Shown here in pieces: positions 1-8,967 of a DNA stretch of 33,599 nucleotides. Source of the stretch: Paenisporosarcina sp. TG20. Its GTDB lineage: Bacteria > Bacillota > Bacilli > Bacillales_A > Planococcaceae. The notes below the pieces were generated by a model. That model was not told where the DNA came from. It was given only the letters and a program-made list of their open reading frames with translations, and did no database searches. Location of the stretch: positions 1-33,599 of the forward strand of contig NZ_ALJG01000345.1 in the NCBI RefSeq assembly GCF_000286315.1. The letters are read 5' to 3'. Position 1 is the first letter of the stretch, and the number at the start of each line of letters is the position of its first letter. The position numbers and the translations under genes are program-made.

Positions 1-182
1 ATTTCTCCAGTCTGTTAATGTGTTTTTAGTCACTCTCATTATACAGGATTTGGGGAGGTGCTCTATTTTCTTGCTATTTTACCCTTAGAGCCGCAAGAGC
101 TCAGAATTATGAAATTGATTCGATTAAGAAGGAATAAGTCGCAATTTATGGAATTTAAATATATCAAAAGGAGATTAGTATA

Positions 183-610
183 ATGAGTAAAAGTAAACCT
201 GTAGAAGAGTTGTCAATGAAGGATTTTTAGAGAATCCTATATGGGAATGGGTAGTAAACGAAGAAGATAATGATGAACAAGATGAAACGTGGGTTAAACA
301 GCAGGTACAAAATATTTAAACTGAAGAGTTAAATGACTCAATCGTTTCAGGAGAGCTAGCCACAAATAATATGATTAAATTCCCTATGATGTGTAGTTTA
401 GATATTAATAACTGAGAGGGCACTATTAGTTCAATTGTTTATTATAATAAACAGGAAGATGAGTACTTTGCCATTGAAGAAATGGTTAAAAAATTAGAAT
501 TCCCAGTAAAAATTAGAATAGTACTCGCTATTCAGGGGAAAAGCGAAAATTTGATATCTACTGCCAATAAGATAGATATTTATAAAAACAATATAACTAC
601 AAGGCTATAA
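183..610 (+). pseudogene. Decayed gene for an acidic hypothetical protein
   Basis: A good ribosome binding site (AAAGGAGA, 166-173) precedes an ATG, but the frame stops after 15 codons. Restoring one base near codon 15 opens a continuous reading (motifs ENPIWEW and DETWVKQQ) that is then broken by TAA (about position 317) and TGA (about 411) before ending at 608-610. I recall similar acidic small proteins with an IWEW...DETW pattern in Bacillales, but no function is known to me. A short reading frame (about 19-183, ending LRIMKLIRLRRNK) ends at the TAATG that begins this gene and may be the tail of another remnant. The frameshift and two stops argue for a true pseudogene rather than one sequencing error. 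Confidence 0.55.
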
Positions 611-701
611 GTTTTATAGGCAGAAACCAGCTAAGAGAAGAAAATAATAAACATAGAAAAGGCTTAAAACATTTCTCCTCTTGAAATTCAAATACATATC
701 A

Positions 702-1532
702 TTAACCATTACCTTGTATCGTGTATTCTTTCAGAACAGTAGCTATATTTTCTTTATGACATCTTTTCGTAAAGTTTGAATTGAACGGCATTTCTAGTTC
801 CAAAGCATTTAATCCCTCTAAATCTTCTGTCGTCACCGCTACAATTAATCGATCAAGATAATCTTCAGACATAGCAATTCTTTGTTTCATGACTTCTTCA
901 ATTTTCGTGAGTTGACCATGTCCAGGGATTAATACATGTACACTGTGCAAATCCAAAATCTGATACGCTTTCTGTAGTGTTGATTTGTATGCCTTCACAC
1001 TATCAAATACAAAAGGAAGTTCAAAGTCTGATAGATAATCACCTGAAATCCATATGCCCATAGGTTCAATTACCGTAAATAACCCATCATGAGTGTGACC
1101 AGGAGATAAATAGAAGGTAATCGTTATATCGCCCAGGACAAGTTGTTGTCCATCTTCTTCGATCACGAAATCGATTGTAGGAAACTCAATTTCATAAGGT
1201 CTTTCAACGTAATATTCTCGATCAAAATTTTGGATTAGATTGAGATTGTACTGCTTATTGGGATGCTCCTGCATGCCCTTACTTGCAATTACCTTAGCAC
1301 CTGGAAACGCATTGAACCCGATAATATGATCGAAATCCCCATGTGTAAATAACAAATACAATTCTTTGTCTTTTCGTATTTGTTCCACATATTCCTGAAT
1401 CTCCTTAATTTCATGAGGAAGCCATGCAGGATCTGCAACTAGGATAAAATTCTTTGTCTCAACCACCGTACTTGTCGTCTGCCACAGCGCGCTCTGAAAT
1501 ACCGTTAAACCGTCTTTTTGATAAGTTATCAT
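702..1532 (-). CDS. MBL-fold metallo-hydrolase
   Basis: A 276-residue protein of the metallo-beta-lactamase fold. Visible metal ligands are HGDFDH (64-69, the HxDxDH motif), the histidine of SPGHTHDG (146), the aspartate of SGDYLSD (165) and the histidine of IPGHGQ (205), so the di-metal site looks complete. No signal peptide or extra domain is seen, so it is probably cytosolic. Members of this branch hydrolyse thioesters, lactones or similar esters; the substrate cannot be told from sequence. The ATG is preceded by AGAAGGAGAATT at good spacing. It is a single gene, divergent from the AEC transporter at 1808, with about 275 bp of AT-rich DNA between them that must carry both promoters. Confidence 0.85.
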   Translation of the reverse strand: MITYQKDGLTVFQSALWQTTSTVVETKNFILVADPAWLPHEIKEIQEYVEQIRKDKELYLLFTHGDFDHIIGFNAFPGAKVIASKGMQEHPNKQYNLNLIQNFDREYYVERPYEIEFPTIDFVIEEDGQQLVLGDITITFYLSPGHTHDGLFTVIEPMGIWISGDYLSDFELPFVFDSVKAYKSTLQKAYQILDLHSVHVLIPGHGQLTKIEEVMKQRIAMSEDYLDRLIVAVTTEDLEGLNALELEMPFNSNFTKRCHKENIATVLKEYTIQGNG

Positions 1533-1807
1533 ATCAATTCTCCTTCTATTAGAAATTCCAATTATCTAGTTGCCTTGTTAGGAGAGATCTTTACGTTTTT
1601 ATATGTAAAGTAAACCATTCTTTTTATTATACCAAATTGGTTTATTATCTTTTTATTTTTCTTACAATTAGAAGTGCTCACATGATATTATTATTTCAGG
1701 TTTTACAATTTGATAGAAATATAGCATTGTGTGGTTTTTGTCATGTTCATTTCTGACGATAAAAAAAGGAACTATATTTTATTTAAGTACTACACCAGAA
1801 TGGAGAA

Positions 1808-2746
1808 ATGAACTTGTCATTTTTAGGAATTATATTTTTAGAAGTGATTGTGCCCATCCTTATTCTTTTGCTCATTGGCGCAATTTTACAAAGGAAATTT
1901 AACTTTGAATTAAAAGCTCTTTCAAATCTAGTTACGTATTGTTTCATGCCGGCAGCTGTTTTTATGAATATTTATAAAACAGATATTGATTTTCAAGTTC
2001 TTCTTGAAATTATTGGATACTTACTTATATTCAGCTTTTGTTTAATGATAGTCAGCTTATTAATAAGTAAAGTCCTGAAACTGGATAAAGGGGAAGCTGG
2101 AGTATTTAATAACAGTGTAGTGTTGATGAATTCTGGAAACTACGGAATTCCAGTTAGCCAATTAATATTTCAGGGAAATCCACTAGGGATATCTATTCAG
2201 ATTATTATGGTTGTCTTCCAAAATATCATCACATTTACATATGGTCTATATAACTTAGTTTCTGCTACAAAGTCCGGGCTAGATATTTTGAGAGCACTTT
2301 TATTATTGCCCATCATTCATGCAATGATATTCGGCGGATTATTAAATGCATTTCATATCCCTATTCCTAAATTTCTTTTAATTCCGATGAATCAACTTTC
2401 CAATGCATTTATAGCTGTTGCGCTAATTTTATTAGGTGCACAGCTCGCAAAAATTCAATTTAGAACGATGATAAACAAGTTAATTGTTATGAGTAGCATC
2501 GGGAGACTAATTATCAGTCCTTGTATTGCGCTGATGCTGATTTATATCATGGGGCTCGACGGCGTTGTAGCTCAATCGCTATTTATTGCAAGTTCATTTC
2601 CAACTTCTCGAAATAGTGCAACCCTTGCTTTGGAGTATGATGTGTACCCAGAAGTAGCAGCCCAAACAGTATTGTTTACCACAATCTTAAGCAGTATCAC
2701 GGTAACGCTTGTAGTGTATTTATCATCTATATTATTTGTTTACTAG
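1808..2746 (+). CDS. AEC family transporter (auxin efflux carrier-like permease)
   Basis: A 312-residue, very hydrophobic protein with about ten membrane segments in two halves. The conserved NNSVVLMNSGNYGIP stretch near residues 98-112 and the SFPTSRNSATLA segment near the C-terminus are typical of the AEC (auxin efflux carrier/malate permease) family. These carriers move organic acids or amino-acid-like anions across the membrane. It is 29 bp upstream of an amino-acid racemase gene on the same strand, so a shared transcript is likely and the cargo may be an amino acid or dicarboxylate related to the racemase substrate (inference). The ATG follows GGAGA very closely, a rather short spacing. 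Confidence 0.85.
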   Translation: MNLSFLGIIFLEVIVPILILLLIGAILQRKFNFELKALSNLVTYCFMPAAVFMNIYKTDIDFQVLLEIIGYLLIFSFCLMIVSLLISKVLKLDKGEAGVFNNSVVLMNSGNYGIPVSQLIFQGNPLGISIQIIMVVFQNIITFTYGLYNLVSATKSGLDILRALLLLPIIHAMIFGGLLNAFHIPIPKFLLIPMNQLSNAFIAVALILLGAQLAKIQFRTMINKLIVMSSIGRLIISPCIALMLIYIMGLDGVVAQSLFIASSFPTSRNSATLALEYDVYPEVAAQTVLFTTILSSITVTLVVYLSSILFVY

Positions 2747-2775
2747 AATTTGAGACTAATAAATGGAGGGTTATT

Positions 2776-3486
2776 ATGAAAACGATTGGTCTAATAGGTG
2801 GGATGAGTTTTGAATCTTCAGTGGAATATTATCGGTTAATTAATGAGGAAGTGAAGAGCAAACTAGGTGGATTACATTCAGCAAAATGTATTTTATATAG
2901 TGTGGATTTTTATGAAATCCAACGATATCAAGCTGAAGGTGATTGGGAAAGTGCGGGAAATTTGTTAGGAGATGTTGCACTGATTTTGGAAAAAGCGGGA
3001 GCGGACTTTATACTACTCTGTACAAATACAATGCACAAAGTTGTAGAACTTGTTGAGAAAAAAATTACCATACCAATCCTACATATAGCTGATGCAACAG
3101 CGAATCAAATTAAAAAATCAGGGGTGAGCAAGGTTGGGTTACTAGGCACTAAATACACGATGGAACAAGACTTTTACAAATCAAGGATAGAGTCAAATGG
3201 TATTAGTGTTTTGGTTCCAAGTGCTGAGGAAAGAGATGGTGTAAATCGAGTCATTTTTGAAGAATTGGTGTTAGGGAATATTAAGCAATCATCAAGAGAT
3301 TATTACAAACAGGTTATCCAACGCTTAATTGACAATGGGGCAGAAGGAATCATATTGGGTTGTACAGAAATAGGATTATTAGTTAAACAAGAAGATTCAC
3401 AAGTCCCAATATTTGATACAACTGTCATACATGCGATTGCATCCGTGACTAAAGCATTGGAAGAAGATGATCTAAATTTAAAGTAA
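2776..3486 (+). CDS. Broad-specificity amino-acid racemase, YgeA/aspartate racemase type
   Basis: A 236-residue PLP-independent racemase of the Asp/Glu/hydantoin racemase superfamily. Both catalytic cysteines are present in family motifs: LCTNTMHK (Cys82) and LGCTEIG (Cys196). It starts with IGLIGGMSFESS and has HIADAT and YTMEQDFY blocks that closely resemble E. coli YgeA as I remember it, so racemisation of several L-amino acids (homoserine and others) is more likely than strict aspartate specificity. The ribosome binding site GGAGG lies 8 nt before the ATG. It is second in an operon with the AEC transporter, which suggests uptake or export of an amino acid linked to D-amino-acid production or catabolism (inference). 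Confidence 0.88.
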   Translation: MKTIGLIGGMSFESSVEYYRLINEEVKSKLGGLHSAKCILYSVDFYEIQRYQAEGDWESAGNLLGDVALILEKAGADFILLCTNTMHKVVELVEKKITIPILHIADATANQIKKSGVSKVGLLGTKYTMEQDFYKSRIESNGISVLVPSAEERDGVNRVIFEELVLGNIKQSSRDYYKQVIQRLIDNGAEGIILGCTEIGLLVKQEDSQVPIFDTTVIHAIASVTKALEEDDLNLK

Positions 3487-3644
3487 AAAACTGATCATTT
3501 TTCAGGATAAAACCGGCTAAATGGAAAATATTTCGCTAACTGCAATAAATCAAACTGATGGTAAATAAACCGCGAAGTAATGGAAATGAGCTTAGAAGGA
3601 TATCTCCAAGCTCACAGGATAGATAGAATATAAGTGGTTTGAAT

Positions 3645-4211
3645 TTATAGTGCCTTTGTTTTACTATTTATTTGTCTTCTTAATATCACTTCATCGACTA
3701 ACCATTTTATTAAAGCAGCTTTTAAAATATATAAAGGAAGAGAATAAATATAGTGCCAATTTTCTATTCTATAAATGTCTAACCAAACAACAATGGGTTC
3801 AAAAACAAATGTAAATATGATTGCCATAACCGTGTTAGCAATAATAAACTTTTTCCATTTAGAAAAATACTGATATAAGAACATATGAAGAATAATTATG
3901 ATGCCTTGGTCTATGGAAATTAATCTTGGCATCATAGTGAATAATTGATATGACCAGAGGTGTGCTTCTACGCCCAAATCATCCATCATCATAACTAGTA
4001 CCATTAATAACGACCCGTATAACAGTATTTGGCTAATTCTGTTTTTGTCTACGTATCTCCACCAAATCATCCAAGGAACAATTAACAGGATTACAAGTAA
4101 CCACCATTGAAAAGAAAACAAATCGTGATTAATCCAATACTCTAATTTCATATCAGCAAGTTCTTGATGGACATCACGTATTTGATCGTAAGTAGGATAT
4201 TTTTCTGTCAT
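3645..4211 (-). CDS. CBO0543 family membrane protein
   Basis: A predicted integral membrane protein with about five hydrophobic segments, beginning WWLLVILLIVPWMIWW and continuing through a GVEAHLW loop, an EPIVVWL segment and a C-terminal basic tail. Order and spacing resemble the CBO0543 family, found mainly in spore-forming Firmicutes and of unknown function. An upstream ATG at 4220 would add three residues but sits directly on AGG with no spacing. The ATG at 4211 has AGGATG about 8 nt upstream and is preferred, giving 188 residues. It stands alone, convergent with the racemase gene. Confidence 0.75.
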   Translation of the reverse strand: MTEKYPTYDQIRDVHQELADMKLEYWINHDLFSFQWWLLVILLIVPWMIWWRYVDKNRISQILLYGSLLMVLVMMMDDLGVEAHLWSYQLFTMMPRLISIDQGIIIILHMFLYQYFSKWKKFIIANTVMAIIFTFVFEPIVVWLDIYRIENWHYIYSLPLYILKAALIKWLVDEVILRRQINSKTKAL

Positions 4212-4412
4212 ATTCCACATCCTAGTATCTTGTTTTTTTTATAATCCATCTTCTAAATAACAGGTTTCACAATGTAAAGACATTTTAATCTTATTAAGAA
4301 AATTGTAATGCAACCAGTTTGTTTCATAAATAATAAAATGGACCAGTTCAGGGAACTAGCCCATGTCTTAAAAGATTAAAAAATTAGTTTTCATATAAAG
4401 GAGATTTTTCAA

Positions 4413-4778
4413 ATGAGTAAAATCCGAGGAACACTATTAGAAACAATGCAAACTATAGAGAATGTAATTAACGAAAATCCAGAGCCAGTTTCATGAATTC
4501 AAATAGTATATCAATTCGATATTAAAGGTAAAGAAGAAGGAACTTATCAGCTGCATTTACAGGGTGGGCTGGCAAAAGTAAACGAGGGAGTAGACACTCC
4601 TGCAGATTGAACGCTTGTGATGTCATTAGAAAGCTTTCATAAGTTTTTGTCTGGTAACCTAAATGGAACAATGGCTTTCATGACAGGTAAATTAAAAATT
4701 AAAGGTGACATGACGAAAGCGTTAAAACTGGAATCTATTTTAAAGAAATATAACCTAAGTGAGTATGATGAGGAGTAA
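4413..4778 (+). pseudogene. SCP2 sterol-carrier-domain protein broken by two in-frame TGA codons
   Basis: From an ATG with a strong AAAGGAGA site, one frame runs 121 codons to TAA, interrupted only by TGA at 4494-4496 (codon 28) and 4608-4610 (codon 66). The translation otherwise keeps SCP2 family features: NENPEP, VYQFDIKG, GTYQLHLQGG, a TPAD-x-TL block and AFMTGKLKIKGDM. SCP2-domain proteins bind hydrophobic ligands. From memory of Bacillales homologs, codon 66 aligns with a position that is often Cys (TGC/TGT to TGA) and codon 28 with a small residue such as Gly (GGA to TGA), so each lesion is one substitution. The intact ribosome site and reading frame suggest recent inactivation. Confidence 0.7.
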
Positions 4779-4915
4779 CAACCATTTTAGTTTTTGAGAT
4801 TTATTTGCCGCACGTCCATTTTTTACTTGTTTAGACATCCAGGTATCTAAGATATGGATGATGGCGTGCATTTTTGTTGAACTAAATTGTGTGGCTACCT
4901 AATAGAATCACAAAA

Positions 4916-4941
4916 AAGGGACATCCAATAAGATGTCCCTT
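4916..4941 (-). terminator. Intrinsic terminator of the DsbA-family gene
   Basis: AAGGGACATC and GATGTCCCTT form a perfect 10-bp stem with a 6-nt loop. On the minus strand it is followed by a run of T, 20 bp past the stop codon of the oxidoreductase gene. Confidence 0.9.
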
Positions 4942-4961
4942 ACGTATCACTGTATTGAAAA

Positions 4962-5693
4962 TTATTGATCTTTTGGTGGAACCACACAGCTATCATCTGA
5001 ACAAAAGGCATCACTTGTACTGTCTAATGATAGATTCTTAAAGGTAGGTTTAGGATTCTCTTCTTCCCACACCTTTTGAAGTGCGCCAACGAATGTGTTT
5101 AGTGGTTGTGCACCTGAAATTGCATACTTTTGATTAACAATAAAGTAAGGCACACCAGAAACCCCGTATTGTTGAGCAATCCCTTCGTCCACTCGAACAT
5201 CATTTGCATAGGCGGTTTTATCTTTCAAAACATCTAAAGCGTTCTCGCGATCTAACCCTGAAGCTTCAGCAATATCAGCAAGAACTTCTAAATCACTTAT
5301 ATTCTTAGAATCAGTAAAATAAGCAAGAAGTAGATTTTCCGTGACAGCTTTTTCTTTTTCCTGAACCTTTGCCCACTTTGCCAAACGATGGGCATCAAAT
5401 GTGTTTGTTGGTTTCATCTCTTCAAAATTAAAAGATAAACCAATGCTACCAGCTTGTTGTCCTAGTCGTTCATTATTCTTTTTGGCTTCCTCAATACTCA
5501 TCCCATATTTTGATGCAAGGACCTCATGAATGTTCTGTCCAGAATACAAGGGCGCATTGGAATCCAATTCAAAACTTTTGAACTCAACATCAACTTCGTT
5601 TTTATGTGGAAATTGGTCTAACGCCATTTCTAATCTACGTTTTCCAATATAACAAAAGGGACATACAAAATCAGACCAAACTTCAATTTTCAT
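4962..5693 (-). CDS. DsbA family oxidoreductase, FrnE-like
   Basis: A 243-residue thioredoxin-fold protein of the FrnE/DsbA branch. The active-site motif CPFC is at residues 11-14 after MKIEVWSDFV, and VSGVPYF carries the cis-proline opposite it. There is no signal peptide, as expected for cytosolic FrnE-type disulfide oxidoreductases. The C-terminal AFCSDDSC adds two more cysteines, a feature seen in FrnE relatives. An upstream ATG in the same frame (5780) would add 29 unrelated residues, but AAAGAGGTG 8 nt before the ATG at 5693 fixes the start there. A degraded copy of the 5' half, including the leader, lies at 6596-6955. Confidence 0.87.
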   Translation of the reverse strand: MKIEVWSDFVCPFCYIGKRRLEMALDQFPHKNEVDVEFKSFELDSNAPLYSGQNIHEVLASKYGMSIEEAKKNNERLGQQAGSIGLSFNFEEMKPTNTFDAHRLAKWAKVQEKEKAVTENLLLAYFTDSKNISDLEVLADIAEASGLDRENALDVLKDKTAYANDVRVDEGIAQQYGVSGVPYFIVNQKYAISGAQPLNTFVGALQKVWEEENPKPTFKNLSLDSTSDAFCSDDSCVVPPKDQ

Positions 5694-5935
5694 AAGAACA
5701 CCTCTTTCCTTAAATATTTCCAATTGTAGCATGAACGTTTGGAGACTCAAAAATAGATGCTTAAGTAGTACTGGTAGCATCTAAGATGTTAATAAAATAA
5801 TGGGAATAAATTGAACGCATTTGTTGTCGCACTAAACGAGGCAAATAAACATTAAAGTATGTAAGATAAGTTAAAAATTAATGTATTGGGGGATGTTATA
5901 AATTATAAAGTTGTTTTAATTAAGGAGAGATATTA

Positions 5936-6466
5936 ATGAAGAAAGCATTATTTTTGGATCGTGACGGAGTAATAAATGAAGTACTAACGGATAGGGTGAA
6001 ATTTGTAAATAAGCCACATGAGCTATACTTTTTACCAGGTGTTCCAGAAGCAATAAAAAAATTGAATCCTTTCTTTGATTTTGTGTTTGTAGTAACCAAT
6101 CAAGGCGGCGTTGGACTGGGATTCATGAAGGAAGCTGAGCTCAATAAAATACATGACCATATGATTTCTGAATTAAAGAAGGAAGGGGCAACTATTCATG
6201 ACGTGGCTTTTTGTCCTCATAAACCAAAAGCAGGCTGTGCCTGTCGCAAACCAAACAGCAAATTAATTTTAGATCTAAGTAAAAAGTATGATATTGATTT
6301 ATCCCAGTCCTACATGGTAGGAGACACGGATACAGACATTATCGCAGGGAAGAAGGCAGGTACAAAAGGAGTATTCTTGGGTAAAAGTGACCCCCTTGCA
6401 GATGCTGTTTTCCCCGACCTAATAAGTGCTGCAGATTGGATTATAGAAGATACAACAGCGAAGTAG
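5936..6466 (+). CDS. HAD-IIIA phosphatase (GmhB / histidinol-phosphatase type)
   Basis: A 176-residue HAD superfamily hydrolase. The nucleophile motif LDRDG is at residues 7-11 (Asp8, Asp10), TNQGGVG is motif II, and VGDTDTD (128-134) supplies the metal-binding aspartates. The CPHKPKAGCAC loop (93-103) is the zinc-binding insert of GmhB and of the HisB N-terminal domain. The reaction is hydrolysis of a small phosphomonoester such as a heptose bisphosphate; no heptose or histidine genes are nearby, so substrate is open. AAGGAGA precedes the ATG. It lies between the intact and the decayed copy of the DsbA-family gene, so the duplication probably flanked it. Confidence 0.82.
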   Translation: MKKALFLDRDGVINEVLTDRVKFVNKPHELYFLPGVPEAIKKLNPFFDFVFVVTNQGGVGLGFMKEAELNKIHDHMISELKKEGATIHDVAFCPHKPKAGCACRKPNSKLILDLSKKYDIDLSQSYMVGDTDTDIIAGKKAGTKGVFLGKSDPLADAVFPDLISAADWIIEDTTAK

Positions 6467-6595
6467 AACGGGGATCTCATTGGTTTCCGTTTAGTTTGTG
6501 TTTAGTTATGTGCAAGATCCAATTGCCAAACTTGACCGCATTAAAGTCCTTCAATCAGAGTAAAATCTCATGACATTGAGAAACCTATTTAACAG

Positions 6596-6890
6596 CAAAT
6601 GTGTTTGTTGGTTTCATCTCTTCAAAATTAAAAGTTAAACCAATGCTTGCAGCTTGTAGTCCTAGTTCATTATTCTTTTTGGCTTGCTCAATACTCATCC
6701 CATACTTAGAAGCAAGGACCTCATGAATGCTCTTTCCAGAATACAAGGGCGCAATGGAATCCAATTCAAAACTTTTGAACTCAACATCAACTTTGTTTTT
6801 ATGTGGAAATTAGTCCAACGCCATTTCTAATCTACGTTATCCAATATAACAAAAGAGACATACAAAATCAGACCAAGCTTCAATTTTCAT
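6596..6890 (-). pseudogene. Partial, decayed duplicate of the FrnE-like DsbA gene
   Basis: This stretch matches the first ~98 codons of the gene at 4962-5693 almost base for base; similarity continues through the ribosome site and leader to about 6955. The copy begins abruptly inside codon ~99, and the 3' half is absent. Lesions include CPFC changed to CLFC, nonsense codons replacing Lys in the IGKRR segment and Gln in the LDQFPH segment, and a 2-base deletion near the LGQQ region. It cannot make a functional oxidoreductase. It shows a segmental duplication of about 360 bp, roughly 1.2 kb from its parent in the same orientation. Confidence 0.9.
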
Positions 6891-7007
6891 AAGAACACCT
6901 CTTTCCATAAGTATTTCCAATTGTAGTATGAACGTTTGGAGACTCAAAAATAGATACTTATCATTGAACCGGTATACTAGGCACTAGCATCTAACAGACA
7001 AAGAAAA

Positions 7008-7036
7008 ACGCTTGAATCTAAAAATGATTCAAACGT
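7008..7036 (-). terminator. Intrinsic terminator of the ATP-grasp/esterase operon
   Basis: An 11-bp stem (ACGCTTGAATC with GATTCAAACGT, one G-U pair) and a 7-nt loop lie just after the esterase stop codon. On the minus strand a T-rich tail follows. Confidence 0.88.
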
Positions 7037-7043
7037 TGTCGTT

Positions 7044-7793
7044 TTACATCCATTCACTAATATAAAAGCGAAATTGTTTTCTCCACCAATCCCAGTCGTG
7101 ATGTGAATCATATCCCCAAAAATCGATGCGAGCTGGAATCGATTTTTTTACCAGCAGGTTCTTTAATTGATGAGTTTCATTAATCATTTCCTGTTCGTAA
7201 GCACCCTGACCAACACAAATGACCAGTCGACTTTGTCTATATGCTTGTAGATAATTATCATCTTGCAAATCATTCAAGTAGGAAAGAGTGGAGTGGAAAT
7301 AGACGTCATCGTCCATATGGTTTCCAAAGAAGTAACTCGTGGAAAATACACCACTGAGTGCTAGCAATCCATCAAAAGCGAAGGGATGACGGAAGAAAAA
7401 GTTTGCACTATGGAATGCGCCCATTGAACAGCCTGTTATCCATATCTTTTGATCGTCTCCATGATTGCTCATCTTACTTTTGTATAAAATTGATGGAACC
7501 AGTTCTTGGGCTATGTATTGATCATATTGCTTATGACGCGTTATTCGAGCACTGATATTCGGATGTTGAGAGAAAAATGTTTCTTCATCAATACCATCAC
7601 ACGTCCAAACCTGAATACGTCCCTCCTCGATAAAGTCTCTCAACTCTTCAATCATTCCGTTGTCTTCATATTGAAAAAAACGCCCGCAAGATGACGGGAA
7701 CGTTAATATCGGCTTTCCTTTATGACCATAAACCTTGTATTCCATGTCTCTATTTAATGAATGACTCCATTCCTTATGATAGGAGATATGCAA
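7044..7793 (-). CDS. Putative esterase (alpha/beta hydrolase, esterase D-like)
   Basis: A 249-residue alpha/beta hydrolase of the putative-esterase (PF00756-like) type. The nucleophile elbow GCSMG places Ser at about residue 123, and SHHDWDWW near residue 227 carries the expected catalytic His of this family (typically HDWxxW). No signal peptide, so cytosolic. The start is TTG (7791-7793), preceded by ATGAGGA 8 nt upstream within the end of the ATP-grasp gene. Only one base separates that gene's TAA from this TTG, so translation is probably coupled. Hydrolysis of an ester or thioester on the product or substrate of the adjacent ligase is a reasonable inference; the compound is unknown. Confidence 0.82.
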   Translation of the reverse strand: MHISYHKEWSHSLNRDMEYKVYGHKGKPILTFPSSCGRFFQYEDNGMIEELRDFIEEGRIQVWTCDGIDEETFFSQHPNISARITRHKQYDQYIAQELVPSILYKSKMSNHGDDQKIWITGCSMGAFHSANFFFRHPFAFDGLLALSGVFSTSYFFGNHMDDDVYFHSTLSYLNDLQDDNYLQAYRQSRLVICVGQGAYEQEMINETHQLKNLLVKKSIPARIDFWGYDSHHDWDWWRKQFRFYISEWM

Positions 7794-7794
7794 G

Positions 7795-8967
7795 TTAATT
7801 CCTCATTTCCTCTTGAACATAAGAGACGATTGATTGTACCTTTTCTAAGGTATCTGCTCGAAATTGAAAAGCATAATTGCCCATTGCTTGGCTAAATACA
7901 TCTTCAATTCGATTATGGTTAACAAGGTAAGGCGAAAAGATAGACAGTATGTCTTCGTGGCTATGGACATAGTGCTTATGATCTTTACGGCTTGCATAGG
8001 CGGTAAAGTATTTTCCTTTTTTAGGCGTGTCCACATGGTTATGGACAACCATATTGGCCCATTCTTTATAAACATCGATATCATACGTAAAATTAATTGC
8101 ATCTGGCATCCAAGCGCCAGGAGGTCTCATATTTACTTCAAGTGCGTAGAGGTTCCCATTTTTTTTGGACTCAAATAATTCAATGTGAAAAAATCGTTCT
8201 TTTATGTCAAAAGCACGCAAAATACTCTGTCCTGCTATACTAACTTTTGTTGGGACTTCTTTTAAACAATAGTAGTGCAAATGGTCATTTGTATTTACGA
8301 CCTTCATAATACTTTGGTCAAATAGGTGAGTGGCAGCTAATCGTACTACTCCATCACGGTCGATTAACCCATCATAAGTTAAAACGTTTCCATCAATAAA
8401 TTCTTCTGCAATAAAATTGACTTCGGCTGGCTTGTGTTCAAAAAATTGGTCTAATTCACGTTCATTATTTATCTTAGAGGTCATGCTTGCACCAGCACCC
8501 AAATCGGGTTTAATTACGATGGGGTACCCAACAGTTTTAATGAAATTAAGCGATTTTGTAATATTAATATCCTTTACACTTCGAATCGTTGAGACATCGC
8601 ATTTTTCAAAAAACTTTTTCATCTTGGATTTGTGTATGACATCGTATACTAAATCCAATTTTGTACCGAATATATTGAAATCGGTTCGAATTTTTGCTTC
8701 CAGTTCTAACCAATGGTCGTTAAGAGATTCAAATCGATCTATTTTTCCAAACTTATGAGTGAAGTAACCAACTGATTTCAGAACTTCATCGTAGTCTTCT
8801 AAATTTCTAATTTGAATGTAATCTGTTAAAGCTTCCTTCAGCTTATCGCCTAGCGCCTCATAAGCTGTATCACCAATTCCCAGGACGTTTGCGCCGCTAT
8901 TTTTTAAATTGATACAAAAATAGGTGCTATTTTGAGGAAAGTGTGGCGAGAAGAAAATTATGTTCAC
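7795..8967 (-). CDS. ATP-grasp domain ligase
   Basis: A 390-residue protein with ATP-grasp organisation: an N-terminal pre-ATP-grasp domain (about 1-110), a Lys-containing IVIKPDLGAGA strand-loop near 150-160, EEFIDGNVLTYDG near 190 and the metal-binding LEVNMRPPG near 280. This is the carboxylate-amine/thiol ligase layout (RimK/carbamoyl-phosphate-synthase-like), which joins an acyl-phosphate intermediate to an amine. The GTG start has CTAGGAGG 7 nt before it. It is first in a two-gene operon with an esterase, 1 bp apart. ATP-grasp plus hydrolase pairs are known from amidoligase pathways for small peptides or modified metabolites; the specific product here is not identifiable. Confidence 0.85.
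   Translation of the reverse strand: MNIIFFSPHFPQNSTYFCINLKNSGANVLGIGDTAYEALGDKLKEALTDYIQIRNLEDYDEVLKSVGYFTHKFGKIDRFESLNDHWLELEAKIRTDFNIFGTKLDLVYDVIHKSKMKKFFEKCDVSTIRSVKDINITKSLNFIKTVGYPIVIKPDLGAGASMTSKINNERELDQFFEHKPAEVNFIAEEFIDGNVLTYDGLIDRDGVVRLAATHLFDQSIMKVVNTNDHLHYYCLKEVPTKVSIAGQSILRAFDIKERFFHIELFESKKNGNLYALEVNMRPPGAWMPDAINFTYDIDVYKEWANMVVHNHVDTPKKGKYFTAYASRKDHKHYVHSHEDILSIFSPYLVNHNRIEDVFSQAMGNYAFQFRADTLEKVQSIVSYVQEEMRN

Noticed and set aside
4494-4610. Selenocysteine recoding of the two TGA codons in the SCP2 gene
   Set aside because: No hairpin resembling a bacterial SECIS was seen right after either TGA, SCP2 proteins are not known selenoproteins, and one TGA replaces a non-Cys position.
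7358-8758. Open frames opposite or overlapping the esterase and ATP-grasp genes
   Set aside because: Antisense or out-of-frame shadows of two strongly supported genes.
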